In this document: one piece after another, positions 6,833 through 8,308 of the stretch
How positions within the stretch are numbered: position 1 is the stretch's first letter
How the letters are laid out: each line of letters opens with the position of its first letter
NCBI GenBank assembly: GCA_021777365.1
Contig: JAJYDP010000188.1
Location: 1 to 8,308, forward strand
Direction of reading: 5' to 3'
DNA length: 8,308 nucleotides
DNA from: Chloroflexota bacterium
Lineage (GTDB): Bacteria; Chloroflexota; Limnocylindria; Limnocylindrales; CSP1-4
Made by a program: the position numbers and the translations under genes
The notes under the pieces: generated by a model
Database searches by the model: none
What the model saw: only the letters and a program-made list of their open reading frames with translations
What the model was told of the DNA's origin: nothing

Positions 6833-7529
6833 ATGACCAGGACCCCACCGCACCGCCCGCCGGCCGGTCGCGCCCGGCTCTACCGGATGCGCGCCGAGCA
6901 GGCCCTGCTCGCACCTGCAGCACTGGTTCGGAGGTGGTCTCACCTGGGTCGAGATCGGCCGGCTGCTCGCGCTCGCCCGGCGCAAGCTGCGGTCGGATGG
7001 CGTCGCGTTCGTGATGACCAACGGCGACGGGCTCCACGACGCCCTGGGTGCCCTCCAGCGGGCCGGCTTCTCCCGGACCCGCACGATTACCTGGAATCGC
7101 ACCTACCCGGGCCTCGGAGGGGGCCTGCGGCACCAGACGGAGTTCGTGCTCGTCGGCCTGCTGCCTGGGTCACGCACCCTCACGGGGGTTGATCTCGTCT
7201 CGGTGCCGGCAGTCGGCCCGGGCACGGCGGGGCGCTGGCCGACCCAGAAGCCGGACGCGCTCGGACGCGAGCTGGCGCGCATGGCGAACATCGGCCCGGG
7301 CGACGTGGTGCTCGACCCGTTCGTGGGCAGTGGCGCGCTCCTCGTCGGTGCGCGCGAACGGGGCGCCACGGTGCTCGGCTGCGACATTGCCCCGCTGGCC
7401 ATCCGTCAGGCCACGGCCAAGCTCGGAGCCGCGGGGACGACCACGCGGCCGGCACGAACATCGTCGCCATCTGCTCGGAGGAGCCGTCCGCGGCCTGCGC
7501 CGAAACGGCAGCCCCGCCGCGGCGCCTGA
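6833..7529 (+). pseudogene. Damaged DNA methyltransferase (N-6 adenine / N-4 cytosine type)
   Basis: A start ATG at 6833 has a strong GAGGAGGAG site about 9 nt upstream and encodes MTRTPPHRPPAGRARLYRMR then AEQALLA, which resembles the start of a PF01555-type methylase. The rest of the enzyme is in another frame, readable from about 6909: HLQHWFGGGLTWVEI, LARRKLRSDGVAFVMTN, RTITWNRTYPGLGGGLRHQ, TQKPDALGREL, then DPFVGSGALLVGARERG, which is the SAM-binding FxGxG motif I. The expected catalytic DPPY/DPPW motif between the two parts is absent, consistent with a deletion near 6905 that also shifted frame. A GTG or ATG at 7011/7014 could give a 171-172-residue fragment without the catalytic site. 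It was probably a self-protecting or host-modifying methylase once; now likely inactive. Confidence 0.65.
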
Positions 7530-7738
7530 TCCGTGCGGCGGAGCGCGTCCGCCCGGGCCGTCCCGAAACGGGGGGCGGGAGGAGCGGCGGGTGGCCCGGT
7601 CACAACGGTCCATCCCATTCGGAGACCTTGACGGCCATCCGCGTTTGAGCGCAGGCTGCCCGCGTACCGCGTGGGCGATGACAGACGGGAACGTCTTGGG
7701 CGAGCGGCAGCCACGGCAGCCGCCAGGAGGCGACACGG
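7530..7738. other. Stretch without a convincing gene; possible GTG-started ORF from 7591
   Basis: About 210 bases separate the methylase remnant from the next gene. A GGGAGGAG block at 7577-7584 stands about 7 nt before GTG 7591, opening a 92-codon frame (MARSQRSIPFGDLDGHPRLS...) to 7869. That frame overlaps most of the better-supported small gene at 7739, and its second half is low-complexity Arg/Gly/Pro, so I do not call it. A short hairpin CCCG-AAA-CGGG at 7562-7572 has no T-tract. Confidence 0.35.
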
Positions 7739-7921
7739 ATGGCAACCAAGGGATGGGGCGCGCGTCTCCTGCGTGTGGGGCGAGGCGCGCTCGGCGCCGC
7801 CCGCAGAGCTGCGGAACGGCTGGCCCCGCAAGCGGAACCCTCAGAGGAGGAGTCCGCACGGGCCCGTGAGCGGTTGCAGCAGCCACCCACCCGGCCGGAG
7901 AACCGAGGCGTCCTGCACTAG
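7739..7921 (+). CDS. Small basic protein of unknown function (60 residues)
   Basis: An ATG preceded by AGGAGG at 7725-7730 (8-nt spacing) opens a 60-residue frame. Residues 5-30 (GWGARLLRVGRGALGAARRA) could form an amphipathic, strongly basic helix, followed by an acidic patch (SEEESARARERL) and a Pro-rich tail. No cysteines or membrane span are visible and I know no family for it. It is the last + strand gene of the cassette and is followed by a hairpin. The evidence is the ribosome site and the position only; it could be non-coding. Confidence 0.5.
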   Translation: MATKGWGARLLRVGRGALGAARRAAERLAPQAEPSEEESARARERLQQPPTRPENRGVLH

Positions 7922-7957
7922 GCGCCGCGGGCGGCCGGTCAAGCCCGGCGCCGTTTC
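7921..7957 (+). terminator. Possible terminator hairpin after the last cassette gene
   Basis: GGCGCC (7921-7926) and GGGC (7929-7932) pair with GCCC (7943-7946) and GGCGCC (7947-7952), with a 2-nt bulge and a 10-nt loop. Only GTTT follows, a weak T-tract. It sits directly at the stop codon of the 60-residue gene, a plausible place to end the operon. Confidence 0.35.
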
Positions 7958-8231
7958 GCGCGCTGTCCTGGCTGCGCACGGGCCTGGGGTGGGATAAACA
8001 GACCTCGCGCGCTCAGCGGGACTCCAACCGCGCCCGCGCCGAAACGAGGGGCGTTTGGGGCAGGGTGGGGAGCGGCTGACCAAGCAGCTAGCGAGTCCGC
8101 CGCGCTGCCAGAACATGGAACGTTCGGCGATCCGCGCTGGCCCTTCGATGCTGGTGCGGATCGGGAGCGCCAGTGCCCCGGCGCCCCGACCCGCGCTAAC
8201 TAGTAGATCGTTCCGGACCAATCCTTACGCA
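7958..8231. other. Gene-less stretch near the right end
   Basis: I see no credible coding frame, ribosome site or RNA gene. The stretch holds G-rich runs (8056-8072), a GAACGTTC palindrome (8128-8135) and a locally AT-richer segment (about 8195-8240, including TAACTAGTAGATC). If the element ends inside the window, its right boundary should lie here, but no copy of the tRNA-Leu 3' end is present. Confidence 0.5.
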
Positions 8232-8308
8232 TCAAACGAGTCCGAGGTCGAACTTGTTCCAGCGGAACACGACGGGCGCGTCGTTGAACTCCGCGATGCC
8301 CTGGTGGA
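8232..8308 (-). CDS. C-terminal fragment of an unrecognised protein (runs off the window)
   Basis: On the minus strand the frame ending at TGA (8234-8232) reads HQGIAEFNDAPVVFRWNKFD then LGLV-stop. The composition (mixed hydrophobic, aromatic and charged residues, no Arg/Pro/Gly low complexity) is that of a real folded protein rather than a shadow frame. Only 24 residues are in the window, too few to name a family. It faces the cassette tail to tail and may be chromosomal flank. Confidence 0.5.
   Translation of the reverse strand, partial: HQGIAEFNDAPVVFRWNKFDLGLV

Noticed and set aside
7562..7572. CCCG-AAA-CGGG hairpin as a terminator
   Set aside because: The stem is only 4 bp and is followed by G-rich sequence, not a T-tract.
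7591..7869. GTG-started 92-residue frame with a good ribosome site
   Set aside because: It has no recognisable content, turns low-complexity, and overlaps the ATG-started 60-residue frame with its own good ribosome site; kept only as a possibility.
8042..8056. AAACG-AGGGG-CGTTT hairpin near the right end
   Set aside because: The arms are short (5 bp), there is no T-tract and no adjacent gene end to explain it.

Overview
This is a strongly GC-rich bacterial window, about 70% G+C by eye. Start codons are mostly ATG with some GTG, and Shine-Dalgarno sequences are clear. The gene style fits a high-GC phylum such as Actinomycetota or Chloroflexota, but no marker here fixes the lineage.

Layout. 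Left flank (1-813): a decayed arylsulfotransferase-like gene on the minus strand, carrying a frameshift and an apparent large internal deletion. At 814-900 lies a tRNA-Leu(UAA) with an encoded CCA. Immediately downstream begins a compact, one-directional (+) cassette that looks like a small integrative element inserted at the tRNA 3' end. In order it contains: a tyrosine integrase (1011-2216); an unrecognised protein with a C-terminal helix-turn-helix (2213-2905); a short ribbon-helix-helix-like protein (2956-3156); a MerR/excisionase-type HTH protein (3153-3548); a CxxC...CxxxC zinc-finger protein (3538-4227); a RepA-like RecA-fold ATPase with a winged C-terminus (4227-5813); a stand-alone HTH protein resembling the C-terminal domain of a serine recombinase (5810-6076); a winged-HTH protein with perfect 48-bp tandem repeats and one membrane segment (6069-6713); a damaged DNA methyltransferase that has lost the part expected to hold its catalytic motif (6833-7529); and a 60-residue small basic protein (7739-7921). 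Most junctions from integrase to winged-HTH overlap by 1-11 bp, which suggests one translationally coupled operon.

The likely division of labour is integration and excision (integrase plus the Xis-like protein), DNA copying after excision (RepA-like ATPase), and several small DNA-binding regulators. No conjugation, mobilisation, capsid or packaging gene is visible, so the element would be minimal, or a satellite relying on another element for transfer.

Two DNA structures stand out. One is a 41-bp near-perfect palindrome about 60 bp upstream of the rep start. The other is a cluster of 8-bp direct and inverted repeats inside the 3' end of rep, which could form an origin and whose outer stem copies the acceptor stem of the adjacent tRNA-Leu. 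The right end is unclear: no copy of the tRNA 3' end was found downstream, 7922-8231 holds no convincing gene, and the last 77 bases are the C-terminus of an unrecognised minus-strand gene.
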